DNA of 64,000 bases from Spirosoma aerolatum (GCF_002056795.1 NZ_CP020104.1:7387501-7451500), one strand, 5' to 3'. Counted from the first letter of the stretch, positions 37,601 through 46,045 are shown. Numbers and translations: made by a program. Notes: generated from the sequence alone by a model not told the origin.

Positions 37601-37845
37601 GCGACATCATCCAGGTTAGCTTTACCATAGTCAGCAAATCGGCGCCGAAGTCAAGTCAATTTACTGTTATCAACAGTCTTGGCATACCTGTAGATAACTA
37701 TGTGACAACACCGTTCGTAGGTGAAAACACGATCTATCTGGAAAATTTTCGGCTACTCCTGGCTGGTCTTTATCAGGCAATACTACGAATTAACTGGGGC
37801 GATGGCCGGGAAGAAATCTTACAGGAGAAGTTCGTCAAACAGTAA
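34606..37845 (+). CDS. C25 (gingipain-like) peptidase, PorU2-like T9SS-associated protein
   Basis: 1079 residues. Signal peptide MKLIFAILFLVAYAGQAQ, then a beta-rich N-terminal region, a C25 caspase-fold domain with the catalytic His in YTGHGSSSTLDF (near residue 605) and Cys in LFFNGCSINNLFY (near 642), Ig-like domains, and a C-terminal T9SS sorting domain starting IYPNPGSDIIQVSF (near 990). C25 proteins of this layout are T9SS sortases (PorU and PorU2) or secreted proteases; the own sorting domain favours a surface protein. No in-frame ATG precedes the signal peptide, so the start is the TTG at 34606. A hairpin lies right in front of it. Confidence 0.85.
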   Translation: MKLIFAILFLVAYAGQAQFRYGNEWIVPTQSYAKISILEDGIYRITYAELVRAGFTPDTINPKNLQLFHRGRELAIEVIGDEDGRFDQTDFIQFYAEKNKGELDSLVYYHTSRANPYQSLFSDETFYFLTIGSKPGLRLPTFIGKPTSQAPEPYHLEQQVLAFTSQYSFNNSIGLVPPVQQSYFEEGEGWTGNYIGPDSVARFTIQFQNRVVDSNQLPTFTFQLNGRSPNNHQLWYALNDGMPIDTLSIGPFSPKSVLLTLTENAIKNESILLKTKSLNVSANDWYSMTYLNVVYPQHFLMNSQPDKYFHLRPNPANQSVIEIPDLNTNAMVYALTGRYATAKIMHQAGLFIVPNTLTGQTVFISNEIKKSSSITVVNFPILAPKASNYLLITHRSLLESATEYAAYRASDAGGGYTPLIIETRSIYEQFNYGERSPMAIRRFADFMLSGGTNKHLFLLGRGISFPDVLKSSETDDLVPTFGYPGSDALLTMGLAGFPEFVQAIPTGRINVTTNQQVLNYLAKVKEFEQAPPTDWQKRMLHLNGGHDQGEILYLKSLMEQLRPIAESPYMGAQVTSLSKKTFEEVEAVDISQPINEGVGMVAYTGHGSSSTLDFNIGYCSAPGNHINNKGKYPILFFNGCSINNLFYKYNPLSTDWLITPDKGAIAVLAGSFWSYPTSTQTYAITLYRKLFTDTTTLTHTLGQLQQQVNLTLNSYSGDLTLRTDLQQIILQGDPALHIFPLAKPDYAARSLFIQARKPGTLIANNDSITIKLILSNTGKFYARQTVPLQLTKTYTNGNVNSQRLLVDVTSVLDTIIIPIKKELSLSQLAIMVDSDHQIDELVETNNEQSLDLTNWPTIQQTSVFPTSALPDQLNPIISVTVDDRVLKNGDYVSANPIIQVILTDENQLPLDKLRNIQTYLKSCPSCPFVLLTQQSGSAVSPVSLLATYQLTNLAPGAYELLVTGRDAADNSAGNAYGITFNVADMPVPTIWKIYPNPGSDIIQVSFTIVSKSAPKSSQFTVINSLGIPVDNYVTTPFVGENTIYLENFRLLLAGLYQAILRINWGDGREEILQEKFVKQ

Positions 37846-37860
37846 AATGAAGCATCCTAT

Positions 37861-38547
37861 TTACTCAACACCTGTCTCGATCAACGTTTGCTTTCGACGG
37901 TAACCATAAGCGATTTGGCCTTTCCCGATGCAGTCAGGACTGCTTTGACAGTAGGCAAGTACCGTGCTTTCGTTAAATATTAGACCTATTTGATAGGCAT
38001 ATACGTCAATATAGCGATTTAATGAAATGGCCGTCGAATCGTTTTGCCGGCTGGCAACCTGAATCGTGTTCAGGTAGCTTTTTGCACCAGCAACGTAAGC
38101 TTTACCCACTTGTTCATATAGAAAGATACTGGCAGACCGGGAATTATACTCGTTCGGATTCCAGGTTGTGCTGGTGGCAATCGGAAAGAAAAGTTTGATA
38201 AAGGCAATCGAATTTTCGGTACGAATCAGGCGATTTGGCCACTGCTGTACCGTCCAGATTGAATCAGGTTTCCAGGCATCTGTGGGTCTGTTGCGCTTGT
38301 ATCGGACCAGTTTATAGGTTTTGTCCGACTGCGATGATAACCGTTCACCAATCGTTTCTTTCAGAAAATAGGTCCTTAAAACGGGAGCTGCGCTCAAAGA
38401 GTAGGTTTCCTGCCGCACTTCATACACCCAGTAACGACCCACCTCGATTGGCACGTACTGGCTATCATCTTTCGGAATATTATCTGCTGGCTGGCAAGCT
38501 AGCATCAACTTCAATAGTACCCCTAGACCGGTAGCGCTTTTAAGCAT
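37861..38547 (-). CDS. hypothetical lipoprotein
   Basis: 228 residues with a lipoprotein signal peptide (MLKSATGLGVLLKLMLAC; cysteine after LMLA). The mature protein is rich in beta-strand pattern, with YVPIEVGRYWVYEVRQETYS, a start often seen in Bacteroidota outer-membrane lipoproteins of unknown role, and two C-terminal cysteines (CQSSPDC). No enzymatic motif is visible. ATG at 38547 is preferred over the one at 38556. It converges with the C25 gene, with only 15 bp between the stops. Confidence 0.7.
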   Translation of the reverse strand: MLKSATGLGVLLKLMLACQPADNIPKDDSQYVPIEVGRYWVYEVRQETYSLSAAPVLRTYFLKETIGERLSSQSDKTYKLVRYKRNRPTDAWKPDSIWTVQQWPNRLIRTENSIAFIKLFFPIATSTTWNPNEYNSRSASIFLYEQVGKAYVAGAKSYLNTIQVASRQNDSTAISLNRYIDVYAYQIGLIFNESTVLAYCQSSPDCIGKGQIAYGYRRKQTLIETGVE

Positions 38548-38597
38548 TCCACCCATATTATCAGATAAGCCTAAAGAGAATCAGCCGATTAACCAGA

Positions 38598-38634
38598 AGA
38601 GGAGTTTACACCGGCATGATGCATAAACTCCTCT
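38598..38634 (-). terminator. hairpin after the precursor-like gene
   Basis: AGAGGAGTTTA and TAAACTCCTCT (38598-38608 and 38624-38634) pair over 11 bp with a 15-nt loop. On the minus strand it lies 24 nt behind the stop of the 47-codon gene; the following sequence UCUGGUU is only mildly U-rich. Confidence 0.6.
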
Positions 38635-38657
38635 TTATCCATTCAAGCTGTAACTTA

Positions 38658-38801
38658 TTATGGCTGGTAATTAGTTAGCGCATCTGCCATACTACCTCCT
38701 TTCAGGGTAAGCTTCGATACGTTTCCATGGGTCAAGAGCTTCGGCTTAGTATATGCCCTCTTTACTAATTTAGATGGCTTGACTGAATAAGTACGTTTCA
38801 T
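38658..38801 (-). CDS. candidate lasso-peptide-type RiPP precursor
   Basis: A 47-residue gene on the minus strand, too short for usual gene finders. It begins MKRTYSVKPSKLVKRA. Residues 17-32 fit the lasso leader pattern YxxPxLxxxGxxxxxT: Y17, P20 (YTKPKLL), L22, G26 (THGNV), L31 and T32. After T32 comes LKGGSMADALTNYQP, giving a putative core of about 13-14 residues with an aspartate (D40) that could close a ring. With the strict T-minus-2 rule the core would start at K34 and D40 would be its seventh residue; a start at G35 is also conceivable. It lies 36 bp behind the T9SS protein gene and has its own hairpin. The PqqD/B2 processing genes are at 44201-44861. Confidence 0.6.
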   Translation of the reverse strand: MKRTYSVKPSKLVKRAYTKPKLLTHGNVSKLTLKGGSMADALTNYQP

Positions 38802-38837
38802 AGAAGTAAACGGGGGATTTTGATATGATAGATTTAA

Positions 38838-39929
38838 TTACTCAATAATCACTTTTATGATCTGCCGAGTAGTTCCTTCACTCATCTGAAACCGTAAAAA
38901 ATAGACTCCAGGCGTAACATAACCTACAGCGTTTACAGATGCAGAAGTAGGCTGTCCATTTTTGCGAATTGTGACCGGGATTACGGTTCCCAAGGCGTCA
39001 TGCAGACTAATAGTTGACGTTTCCAAGCTACTAGTAGTTACCGTAAAGCTTCCATGATTTGGGTTCGGGTAGACAGATGCGCCGAGCGCTTCTCCTTCGA
39101 AGTCTGCCCGTATGGCAATTATTTTTGATAATTCCGAGCCTCCACCTATATCACGCTGGCGAAGCCGGTAATAATATACTAGTCCTGCTTTCACGTCACG
39201 ATCAATATATGAATAGGCCGATACTGCCTGCGACGTAGTATGGCCTTCGACAAAACCAATTTTCTCAAGCCCATCTGGCATTACTCCTCTTAGAATATCG
39301 AAGCCTTCGTTTCTATCTTCCCACGATGTCGCCCACTTTAATTCTATTGCCTTATCTGTCGGCTGGCCAGAAAACGAAACGAGTTCTACAGGGAGAGGAG
39401 CCGATGCGTTTACGGTAAGCGTATTGTCCAATCGGAAAGTCCCAGCCGGAATACTTGCTCCCCACGCGTAAATTCTGAAGCGAACAGCTTGGGGAGTTTT
39501 TAATGAAAAAGTGGGGCTTATCGATGTTGAAGTGGTTACTGATAGAGTGCCAGTTGTAATTGTTGTTTCACTACCTGCTATTGAATAAGACAGAAGATAA
39601 TTTGCAGGTCCGGCCGCAGAGCGACGGGCCGAAAGAGTAATTCCCGTTATGTCTAACTGATATCCACTATTCGGCGTTAAGGTAAATTCATAATAATCAT
39701 TGGCATCCTGAGCGGAACCAGTCCACCCTGTAGCATTTATGCTTCCTGATCCTGACGTTGCCATAATGCCAGAGCCCCGCGTTATATCAGAAGCCGCAAT
39801 GTTAGGGTCTTTCGAAGTCACCGGTTGAGACGTCTGGCTTCCTGTAGCTCCACTAAAGTTATACGTTGCTACTTGTGCAAAAATCACTAACGGAAGCCAA
39901 CATAGTAGTAGCAGTAAAGGTATTTTCAT
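38838..39929 (-). CDS. secreted protein with T9SS sorting domain
   Basis: 363 residues. Signal peptide MKIPLLLLLCWLPLVIFAQ, then a beta-sandwich region (YNFSGATGSQTSQP ... YYEFTLTPNSGYQLDITGIT), a proline-rich hinge SAPLPVELVSFSGQPTDKAI that often precedes a fibronectin-like domain (ELKWATSWEDRNEGFDILRG), and a C-terminal T9SS type A sorting domain (VYPNPNHGSFTVTTSS ... VYFLRFQMSEGTTRQIIKVI). It is predicted to be exported, cut and anchored or released at the surface. No catalytic motif is visible. The precursor-like gene follows at 36 bp. Confidence 0.85.
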   Translation of the reverse strand: MKIPLLLLLCWLPLVIFAQVATYNFSGATGSQTSQPVTSKDPNIAASDITRGSGIMATSGSGSINATGWTGSAQDANDYYEFTLTPNSGYQLDITGITLSARRSAAGPANYLLSYSIAGSETTITTGTLSVTTSTSISPTFSLKTPQAVRFRIYAWGASIPAGTFRLDNTLTVNASAPLPVELVSFSGQPTDKAIELKWATSWEDRNEGFDILRGVMPDGLEKIGFVEGHTTSQAVSAYSYIDRDVKAGLVYYYRLRQRDIGGGSELSKIIAIRADFEGEALGASVYPNPNHGSFTVTTSSLETSTISLHDALGTVIPVTIRKNGQPTSASVNAVGYVTPGVYFLRFQMSEGTTRQIIKVIIE

Positions 39930-40002
39930 AAACTATAATTCTATTTTAATGTAAAAATTAATATACTAATATTTTAAAAAAGTAATATTAGCATTTTAAT
40001 TT

Positions 40003-40065
40003 AAAAAACTCATAGCTAGCTCATAAATCCGAAAGATTTTTTCAGGTTCATGAGCTAGCTATGAG
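40003..40065 (-). terminator. strong intrinsic terminator, second of a tandem pair
   Basis: CTCATAGCTAGCTCA (40009-40023) pairs perfectly with 40051-40065 (15 bp, 27-nt loop). On the minus strand the stem is followed directly by UUUUUUAA (A-run at 40003-40008). Confidence 0.8.
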
Positions 40066-40101
40066 TCACCACTTACCGTTTTGACTGATTGAAGGGGATA
40101 A

Positions 40102-40133
40102 TAAAAAGAGGCTCGCTGGTTAAGCAAGCCTCT
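40102..40133 (-). terminator. intrinsic terminator after the secreted nuclease gene, first of a tandem pair
   Basis: AGAGGCTCGCT (40107-40117) and AGCAAGCCTCT (40123-40133) pair over 11 bp with one mismatch, followed on the minus strand by UUUUUAUU. It is 59 bp behind the nuclease stop. Confidence 0.8.
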
Positions 40134-40191
40134 AAACAGGAATGGAATGTTTCGTTTATCGGAACAACTATCTCCGATCAACTACGGTTGG

Positions 40192-43100
40192 TTATAGCCC
40201 TGAAATAATACGAGCATAAATGTTGTTTGTCGCATTGACGTCATAAACAGATCCGCTATCATTCGCTACATTAACAGTAATATTGGAAACACTGCCTGAG
40301 TTAGCCGTTGTGCGGGTCAGGCTGAAGCCGACATTACGCTGCGTATTAGCATCTAAGAACTGGCCCGCTTTCATCTTCAGAGTAATTTGCTGGCCATCTA
40401 CACTACTAATCACATCCCAGTTAGTATTATCAACGGCTACATCATTGCTAACATTCGATGCATCGAGTACACTAGTGCTGGTCAGCGTTCCATCGAAGGT
40501 CAGTGTATAACCGGTAGGTACGCTAAGCGTAATGGTTAACTGCCCGGATGCTGTAGAATGATAACCCACCTCATACAAATTCACCACAAAATTTCTGGCG
40601 TTATTAGGAGCTGAAGCCGCAAATTGCGACTGAATGAGCGTAATCGTTGGCGAAATATCGGGGCCATTCGTGGCCGTCACACTCACGAATGTGGTTTGTG
40701 TACAGCTTCCCTGACCAGCCAGCAAAGTAAAGGTTTGCACGCCAGCAGCGGTTAAGGTAGCCGAAACGGGTGAGCCCGTAGAGGGGCTGATAATAGCCTG
40801 AGCTGGCGCACTCCACTGATAGGTAGTAGCCCCGCTTGCTGTCAGGCTTACTGTTCCACCAATCGTGGTGGTAGCCGACGAGGCCCCAGCCAAAACCGAA
40901 ATAGGCCCATCAATAGCTACGTTTCCGCTAACAGCCGTAGCAGTGGCGCTTGCTGAAGTCGATACCGTCAGCGTAAATGAACCAGCTACGGTTGGAGTAA
41001 GGCTAACCTGTGCCGTTGACGTAGATACGCCCGTTGTAGTCGTGCTGTTGGTGCCATTGGTCACTGTGTAACTATAGGTATCGCTGCCACCCAAACCGCT
41101 CACTGAAATAGCCAGATTAACAGGTTGGCCCGAACAGACTGCCGACGTACTGGTTACCAACGTAGCCGAAAGTGGAGGAGCAAACTGGAAACGAGCCGAA
41201 ACGGGAAAGTGGTCGGACGTTGTTGTTCCACCAACAATCGGCCGTATTGCTGTAACCGAGTTCGGAATGTAGGCAATACCACTCGTGGGGAATGATCCGT
41301 TTGTACCGATTTCGTTCGAGATAATCAGGTGGTCGATAATATCTGGGTATGATGCCGTACTCGAAATGTTACAAGTGCTAAGCTGTTTCGTAATGGCCGT
41401 GTAATCGCTCGAAGTGATGAAATTGTTGAATGACGACACATTTGTTGTGCTCGTTGTCCCATCAATATAAATTGACTGGTCGGCATCGTCATTAAAATCG
41501 CCCATAATCATGACATTACTAGTTGGGTAGTTCGCGTCAAGATACTCTTTTAAAGACCCAAAGTCGGTTATCCGGCGGCCATACGACGATGCATCAGAGC
41601 CCGATTTGGCATGCACGCCAACCAGTTTAAAGTTCTTTGTCACTCCATTGATCGTAACATCACAACTCATTAATAATGGGAACCGATTTGATGCCCAGGA
41701 GCTTGAATTGAGCTGCGTAGCATCAGCTACAATCTGGCTGGCCGTTACGTTCTTGACAATGGCCGTGTTGTATACAAAACAAACCTTTTGGGCATAGGTG
41801 TTGGCATCACCTGACACTTCAGGAATATCAAACCAGTGTGAGTAATAAATAGGTGGCGTACGGGTTGGATCAGCACCACAGGTGTATGTATAAGACTTGC
41901 CTGTATTGGCATTCAGAGTGGCTACAATACCATCCAACTTTGTCAGGTCCGTTACTTCTTCCAGGCAGTAAATGTCCTGATTCATATTTTGCAGTTGCTG
42001 CCGCACATTATCCTGCTGTTGGGCCTCATTTGTAGGGCCAAAGCCTGTATTACCCAGCCACTCCACATTCCACCATGTAATGTCTAGCGTATTATCCGTC
42101 GAAATTCCGGCACCGCCAGTACCAACGCCAGGGCAGGAAACGGTATTCGGCGTTGCTCCGGGAACATCAGCTGTTGAGCGGGGCAAGAATTGGCAAGTAC
42201 CATTGAATACGCTCACGATGCCCGTAATATCAAGAGGACCTGTAGGCTTGGTTGCTGCTACCAGATCGGTCCCGAGCTGAATCCGCATTATTACTGTACC
42301 GCTACCTGTTGTCAACGTATAGTTTGTGCTGCCTGTAAAGGTCCCACCCGATGGTGTAATAGTGTTCACTCCCGTAAGCGTCACCAGTTCGCCTTTGTGA
42401 TCACAAAGGGTAGCGGCTGAAACCGTAACGGGTGTAGGAATCGAATTGGGGGATGTGGTTTTCGCAAAACAGCTAGTGAAATTTTTCAACTCCCGATCCC
42501 CGTTGTAGGTTGTCAGTACGCCCGTCACCTGCACTTCGTCGCCAATGCTTACCTCAGGCACTTCAATCGAAGTACCCGTACCTGTGTACAACAGAATACC
42601 GCCGGTAGCGTCCTGGATGTAAATGTTCGTACCAATAGTTGATGTGACACGTCCAGTTACCGTAAAGGTTATGCCATCGGCGGCATTGCGTACATCACTT
42701 ATATTGTAAGAAGTACCACACACACCGCTGGCACCAGCCGTATAAACCGTTCCACTAAGCGAGACAGTTTGAGATGTAAGCACTTCAGTACTGCTCACTG
42801 TGGCGAGCCCTGAATATGGGCCAGCAGAAAGGCTACCCACTAGTCGCGTGTAAATGGTTTGACTAAGTGTACCATTACCCGCAGGCGAAATGGTGACAGC
42901 ACTTGTTGAATAGCTCGAATTGTCCGTCGAAATTTCGAAATTAGCCGGAGGGCTAACCGAAACGGGCGTAGAAGGGTTGAGTAACCCGCCAATAACCGTA
43001 AATGTAGATGGCGCAGAAGGACTACTGTTATTGGCAGTATTGACCAAATTATTTACGGCTGTGGGATTTACAACAAGAAAAGGTGTTGTGACAACACTAA

Positions 43101-43773
43101 CGGTTAGATCGTCAACGCTAAGACCAGCATCGCTTCCGGCATCGTCAACGTCCATCCAACGAAGCATAATTTTCTCGCCAACCGGGATGTTCACATTGAA
43201 CGTACTACTGATCGTCTTTGCATTGGTATTGCCATCCAGAGCACCGTTTGTGGAAACAGGCGATTGACCTACAAAATCAAGTAAAGAATTGCTGGTATAG
43301 TCAGACTCACTAACCGAGTTTGCCCCAACTTTATAGGCGAACGAAAGCACATTCTGAACAGATGTACTGCTACGCCATTGCTCCCCTTTGTAGCTAACCG
43401 ACAGAGCCGTAATTGGACTCCCCGTATTGTTGACTAATAAAACTCCATAATAGATAGCTTTCGCAGAACCGGAACCCACAGACCCTAAAGCGCGGTCAGT
43501 TGCGGAGGCTGCTCCATAACTATGTAGCCCACCAGCATTACTACTACCTGGATCGACCGTATATGCAGTTGCTGCATTCGTTACATTTGACCCATTCGTA
43601 ATAGCGGCATACCAGCCTTGAATTGTGCTGTTATCAGACCATGTCCCCGAGCCAGAACTAGCTAACGTATTAAAATTCTGCGTATACGAGGTTGTCCCCG
43701 TCAGGCTCACCTGAGCCCTTGATGCATAAGTTACCACCAGAAAAGTTACAACGAAGAGTACAAATCTTTGCAT
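40192..43773 (-). CDS. large secreted endonuclease/exonuclease/phosphatase-family protein
   Basis: 1193 residues. Signal peptide (MQRFVLFVVTFLVVTYASRAQ), an N-terminal beta-sandwich (to about 225), Ig-like repeats, an OB-fold nuclease-associated region near 355-450 (GRVTSTIGTNIYIQDATGGI, IGDEVQVTGVLTTYNGDREL), an EEP domain near 560-857 with WWNVEWLGN, YCLEEVTD (metal-binding E), GVHAKSG, MIMGDFNDDAD and ends at SDHFPVSARF, and further Ig/PKD-like repeats. Together these mark an extracellular DNase or phosphodiesterase, like the large secreted nucleases of marine and soil bacteria. No T9SS tail of the common type is seen at the C terminus. Followed by two terminators. Confidence 0.87.
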   Translation of the reverse strand: MQRFVLFVVTFLVVTYASRAQVSLTGTTSYTQNFNTLASSGSGTWSDNSTIQGWYAAITNGSNVTNAATAYTVDPGSSNAGGLHSYGAASATDRALGSVGSGSAKAIYYGVLLVNNTGSPITALSVSYKGEQWRSSTSVQNVLSFAYKVGANSVSESDYTSNSLLDFVGQSPVSTNGALDGNTNAKTISSTFNVNIPVGEKIMLRWMDVDDAGSDAGLSVDDLTVSVVTTPFLVVNPTAVNNLVNTANNSSPSAPSTFTVIGGLLNPSTPVSVSPPANFEISTDNSSYSTSAVTISPAGNGTLSQTIYTRLVGSLSAGPYSGLATVSSTEVLTSQTVSLSGTVYTAGASGVCGTSYNISDVRNAADGITFTVTGRVTSTIGTNIYIQDATGGILLYTGTGTSIEVPEVSIGDEVQVTGVLTTYNGDRELKNFTSCFAKTTSPNSIPTPVTVSAATLCDHKGELVTLTGVNTITPSGGTFTGSTNYTLTTGSGTVIMRIQLGTDLVAATKPTGPLDITGIVSVFNGTCQFLPRSTADVPGATPNTVSCPGVGTGGAGISTDNTLDITWWNVEWLGNTGFGPTNEAQQQDNVRQQLQNMNQDIYCLEEVTDLTKLDGIVATLNANTGKSYTYTCGADPTRTPPIYYSHWFDIPEVSGDANTYAQKVCFVYNTAIVKNVTASQIVADATQLNSSSWASNRFPLLMSCDVTINGVTKNFKLVGVHAKSGSDASSYGRRITDFGSLKEYLDANYPTSNVMIMGDFNDDADQSIYIDGTTSTTNVSSFNNFITSSDYTAITKQLSTCNISSTASYPDIIDHLIISNEIGTNGSFPTSGIAYIPNSVTAIRPIVGGTTTSDHFPVSARFQFAPPLSATLVTSTSAVCSGQPVNLAISVSGLGGSDTYSYTVTNGTNSTTTTGVSTSTAQVSLTPTVAGSFTLTVSTSASATATAVSGNVAIDGPISVLAGASSATTTIGGTVSLTASGATTYQWSAPAQAIISPSTGSPVSATLTAAGVQTFTLLAGQGSCTQTTFVSVTATNGPDISPTITLIQSQFAASAPNNARNFVVNLYEVGYHSTASGQLTITLSVPTGYTLTFDGTLTSTSVLDASNVSNDVAVDNTNWDVISSVDGQQITLKMKAGQFLDANTQRNVGFSLTRTTANSGSVSNITVNVANDSGSVYDVNATNNIYARIISGL

Positions 43774-44200
43774 GATGAAATGAGGCCTTAAAATGTTGAT
43801 TGATTAAATTTTTACTTGGTTTGAAAACAGTTTAACCGTCTAAAATAAATCTACATTTTGCAGAATGACATCCCGGTTAATATTATTTATTTATGTTCCT
43901 TAATTAATATAATTTAAACTACTCAAATTCATAAAACAGGCCCGAAGGATATAGCAATTCTAACTCTGAAGTAACTTAATAAGCGATCTGAAGCCTTATT
44001 GCGCACGAGGTAATCCCATTGTACACTTCAGCTAATAAGCTAAATCAGGCATGGCTAAAAGCGCCCCATAAGTAAGCTAGAATCTTGACAATCAAAAGAT
44101 TAACCAACATTAACTCTTGCCCTAGGATACGCATGATCTGATGAGAGAGTCGTCGTTGCCGATAAATTCCTTTATCTTTGATCACTTATCAGTATCGTGT
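43774..44200. other. AT-rich intergenic region before the PqqD-like gene
   Basis: About 430 bp between divergent genes. Both strands were read for small precursor peptides: only frames of 6-30 codons without leader motifs were found (for example a 29-codon minus-strand frame starting near 44135). It should hold the promoters of the nuclease gene and the PqqD/B2 pair. Confidence 0.5.
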
Positions 44201-44461
44201 ATGTATCGATTAACTCAAAATCAGATCTCGTCTGAACTGGCTGGCGAAACGGTTATCCTCAATCATGCAGCCGGGATGTATTATGGCTTGAATGAAGTGG
44301 GTACGTTTGTGTGGGAACTGCTTAAACAGAAGCCCATGGCTTTTGACGATCTTAAAGAACAGGTCATGGCAAACTTTGAGGTCGATGAACAAACCTGTAT
44401 CAACGATTTGCAGCAACTGCTGAACGACCTGGCCCATGAAAAACTGGTGGAAACGATTTAA
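44201..44461 (+). CDS. PqqD-like RiPP recognition element (lasso B1-type)
   Basis: 86 residues, a winged-helix PqqD domain that binds RiPP leader peptides. It starts MYRLTQNQISSELAGETVIL and has the family signature MYYGLNEVGTFVWELLKQ, followed by FDDLKEQVMANFEVDEQTC and LQQLLNDLAHEKLVE. ATG at 44201 fits the usual length; an upstream frame from 44141 would add 20 unrelated residues. It overlaps the B2 gene by 26 bp, so the two are translated together, as in lasso-peptide clusters where B1 hands the leader to the B2 protease. Confidence 0.85.
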   Translation: MYRLTQNQISSELAGETVILNHAAGMYYGLNEVGTFVWELLKQKPMAFDDLKEQVMANFEVDEQTCINDLQQLLNDLAHEKLVETI

Positions 44462-44861
44462 GAAGTTCACACAGTTGTCCTCTTCGGATCAACTCCTTCT
44501 GATCCAGGCATTTTTTGTTGTTTCTACCATCCAGCTTGGACTCAAACTGTTATCGTTTCAAACGTTCAGGCAACTTTATAGCAACCTTATCAGGGCTAAC
44601 AAATCTGCTGAGACTCCCCGCCAGTTGATTGACCGGGAGATTCAGGCTATTCAGAAAGTAAGTGGTCCGCTTTCCGCTTTTTGCCTGCCGCAGGCATTGG
44701 CATTAACCTACTTCCTTCGAAAAGATAAACACATTGATCTGGTCGTTGGCGTCCGCAAAAGCCATACATTTGAAGCCCATGCCTGGGTCGAGAAAAACGG
44801 AACTGTCCTGATTGGCGATTTGCCAGATCTGGATTTTCAACCAATCTGGACCTGGCATTAA
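44436..44861 (+). CDS. lasso peptide biosynthesis B2 protein (transglutaminase-like leader protease)
   Basis: 141 residues of the McjB C-terminal / transglutaminase-like core family. The expected Cys-His-Asp residues are at C83 (AFCLPQALAL), H115 (HTFEAHAWVE) and D128 (LIGDLPDL). In characterised lasso systems B2 cuts the leader from the precursor bound by B1 before the asparagine-synthetase-like cyclase closes the ring. No cyclase or transporter gene is present in the window. Overlap with the PqqD-like gene shows co-translation. Confidence 0.87.
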   Translation: MKNWWKRFKKFTQLSSSDQLLLIQAFFVVSTIQLGLKLLSFQTFRQLYSNLIRANKSAETPRQLIDREIQAIQKVSGPLSAFCLPQALALTYFLRKDKHIDLVVGVRKSHTFEAHAWVEKNGTVLIGDLPDLDFQPIWTWH

Positions 44862-44916
44862 CCGAAACACGAGTTGCCTGTAATCCGGTTAATAAGACAG
44901 GCACTTTAACTACCGC

Positions 44917-46038
44917 ATGCAACAGCAACTTGACCTATGGATACGGGCGATTGTCCGTTGGTTTGGCTATGTACCCAATCGGGATTTGTCGGGCTGGATA
45001 TTGCTCATCATCGCCGTTGTACTAGGGCTGATCGTCGATGTTGTCATTACACAGACCATCCGGTTTGTAGTGCGCCGACGGTCGTTCCGAACACTATCCC
45101 TTTTAAAAGTATACGCCCGCTGGGCGTTCTGGTTATTTGTGCCCTCGCTGTTTTTTCTGCTGGCTACAAACTTGCAGTCGGAGCGCTTTTTACGTCGGCA
45201 TCCTGTAGCCGACAAAACCGCTGAAATCCTTTTCCTGATTACGACGACCTGGTTTATCGTCCAGCTTCTAAAGGTTGGCGAAAAGCGCCTGATTTATGAA
45301 TACGATACGACAAACGATACCAATCTGGCCCATCGGAAATTTGTTACGCAGGTACGTTTTTTCCGTCGACTTATTGTTATTCTGGTCATTATACTTGGGG
45401 CTTCGCTTTTACTCATTACCTTTCAGGGGAGCCGAAAAGTAGGCCTTAGTGTTCTGACATCAGCAGGGGTCGTATCGGTCGTACTTGGGTTTGCTGCCCA
45501 AAAGACCTTAGCCAACTTGCTGGCAGGTATACAGATAGCGCTCAATCAGCAGATTCGTCTGGACGATGCGGTTGTGGTTGAAAAAGAGTGGGGTCGTATT
45601 GAAGAGATAAATCTGACCAGTGTGATTGTTCGGCTTTGGGACCGTCGACGGTTAATTTTGCCTATTACCTATTTTGTCGAAACACCCTTCGAGAACTGGA
45701 CCCGCTCGGATGCGTCCATCATTGGTGCCATTTTTCTCTATCTGGATTATACGGTTCCTGTTGAAGCTGTCCGGAAAAAAGCCCGCGAACTGGCCGAAAA
45801 TGACCCACTCTGGACCGGCGACAGCTTTGCCGTACAAGTTACTGATACAACTCCTACCTGCATTCAGGTACGTGTACTGGTATCGGCCCAGGATGCCCCT
45901 TCAGCTTTTGACCTGCGCTGCCATATGCGGGAAAAACTAGTGGCGTTTATCCGCGACGAGTATCCACAAAGTCTGCCTCAAACCCGGCTTATGCTTGCCG
46001 AGGAGTTGAAACCTCAGGAGAACTCGACTGGCCAATAA
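44917..46038 (+). CDS. mechanosensitive ion channel (MscS family)
   Basis: 373 residues. Four N-terminal helices (LSGWILLIIAVVLGLIVDVV and following) lead to the pore helix and the conserved MscS core: VLTSAGVVSVVLGFAAQKTLANLLAGIQIALNQ (in parts), DAVVVEKEWGRIEEINLTSV and RLILPITYFVETPFENWTR. The C-terminal alpha-beta domain is short. Such channels open under membrane tension and release solutes during hypo-osmotic shock. It follows the B2 gene at 55 bp in the same direction; an RiPP role is not implied. Confidence 0.92.
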   Translation: MQQQLDLWIRAIVRWFGYVPNRDLSGWILLIIAVVLGLIVDVVITQTIRFVVRRRSFRTLSLLKVYARWAFWLFVPSLFFLLATNLQSERFLRRHPVADKTAEILFLITTTWFIVQLLKVGEKRLIYEYDTTNDTNLAHRKFVTQVRFFRRLIVILVIILGASLLLITFQGSRKVGLSVLTSAGVVSVVLGFAAQKTLANLLAGIQIALNQQIRLDDAVVVEKEWGRIEEINLTSVIVRLWDRRRLILPITYFVETPFENWTRSDASIIGAIFLYLDYTVPVEAVRKKARELAENDPLWTGDSFAVQVTDTTPTCIQVRVLVSAQDAPSAFDLRCHMREKLVAFIRDEYPQSLPQTRLMLAEELKPQENSTGQ

Positions 46039-46045
46039 GTCGGCT

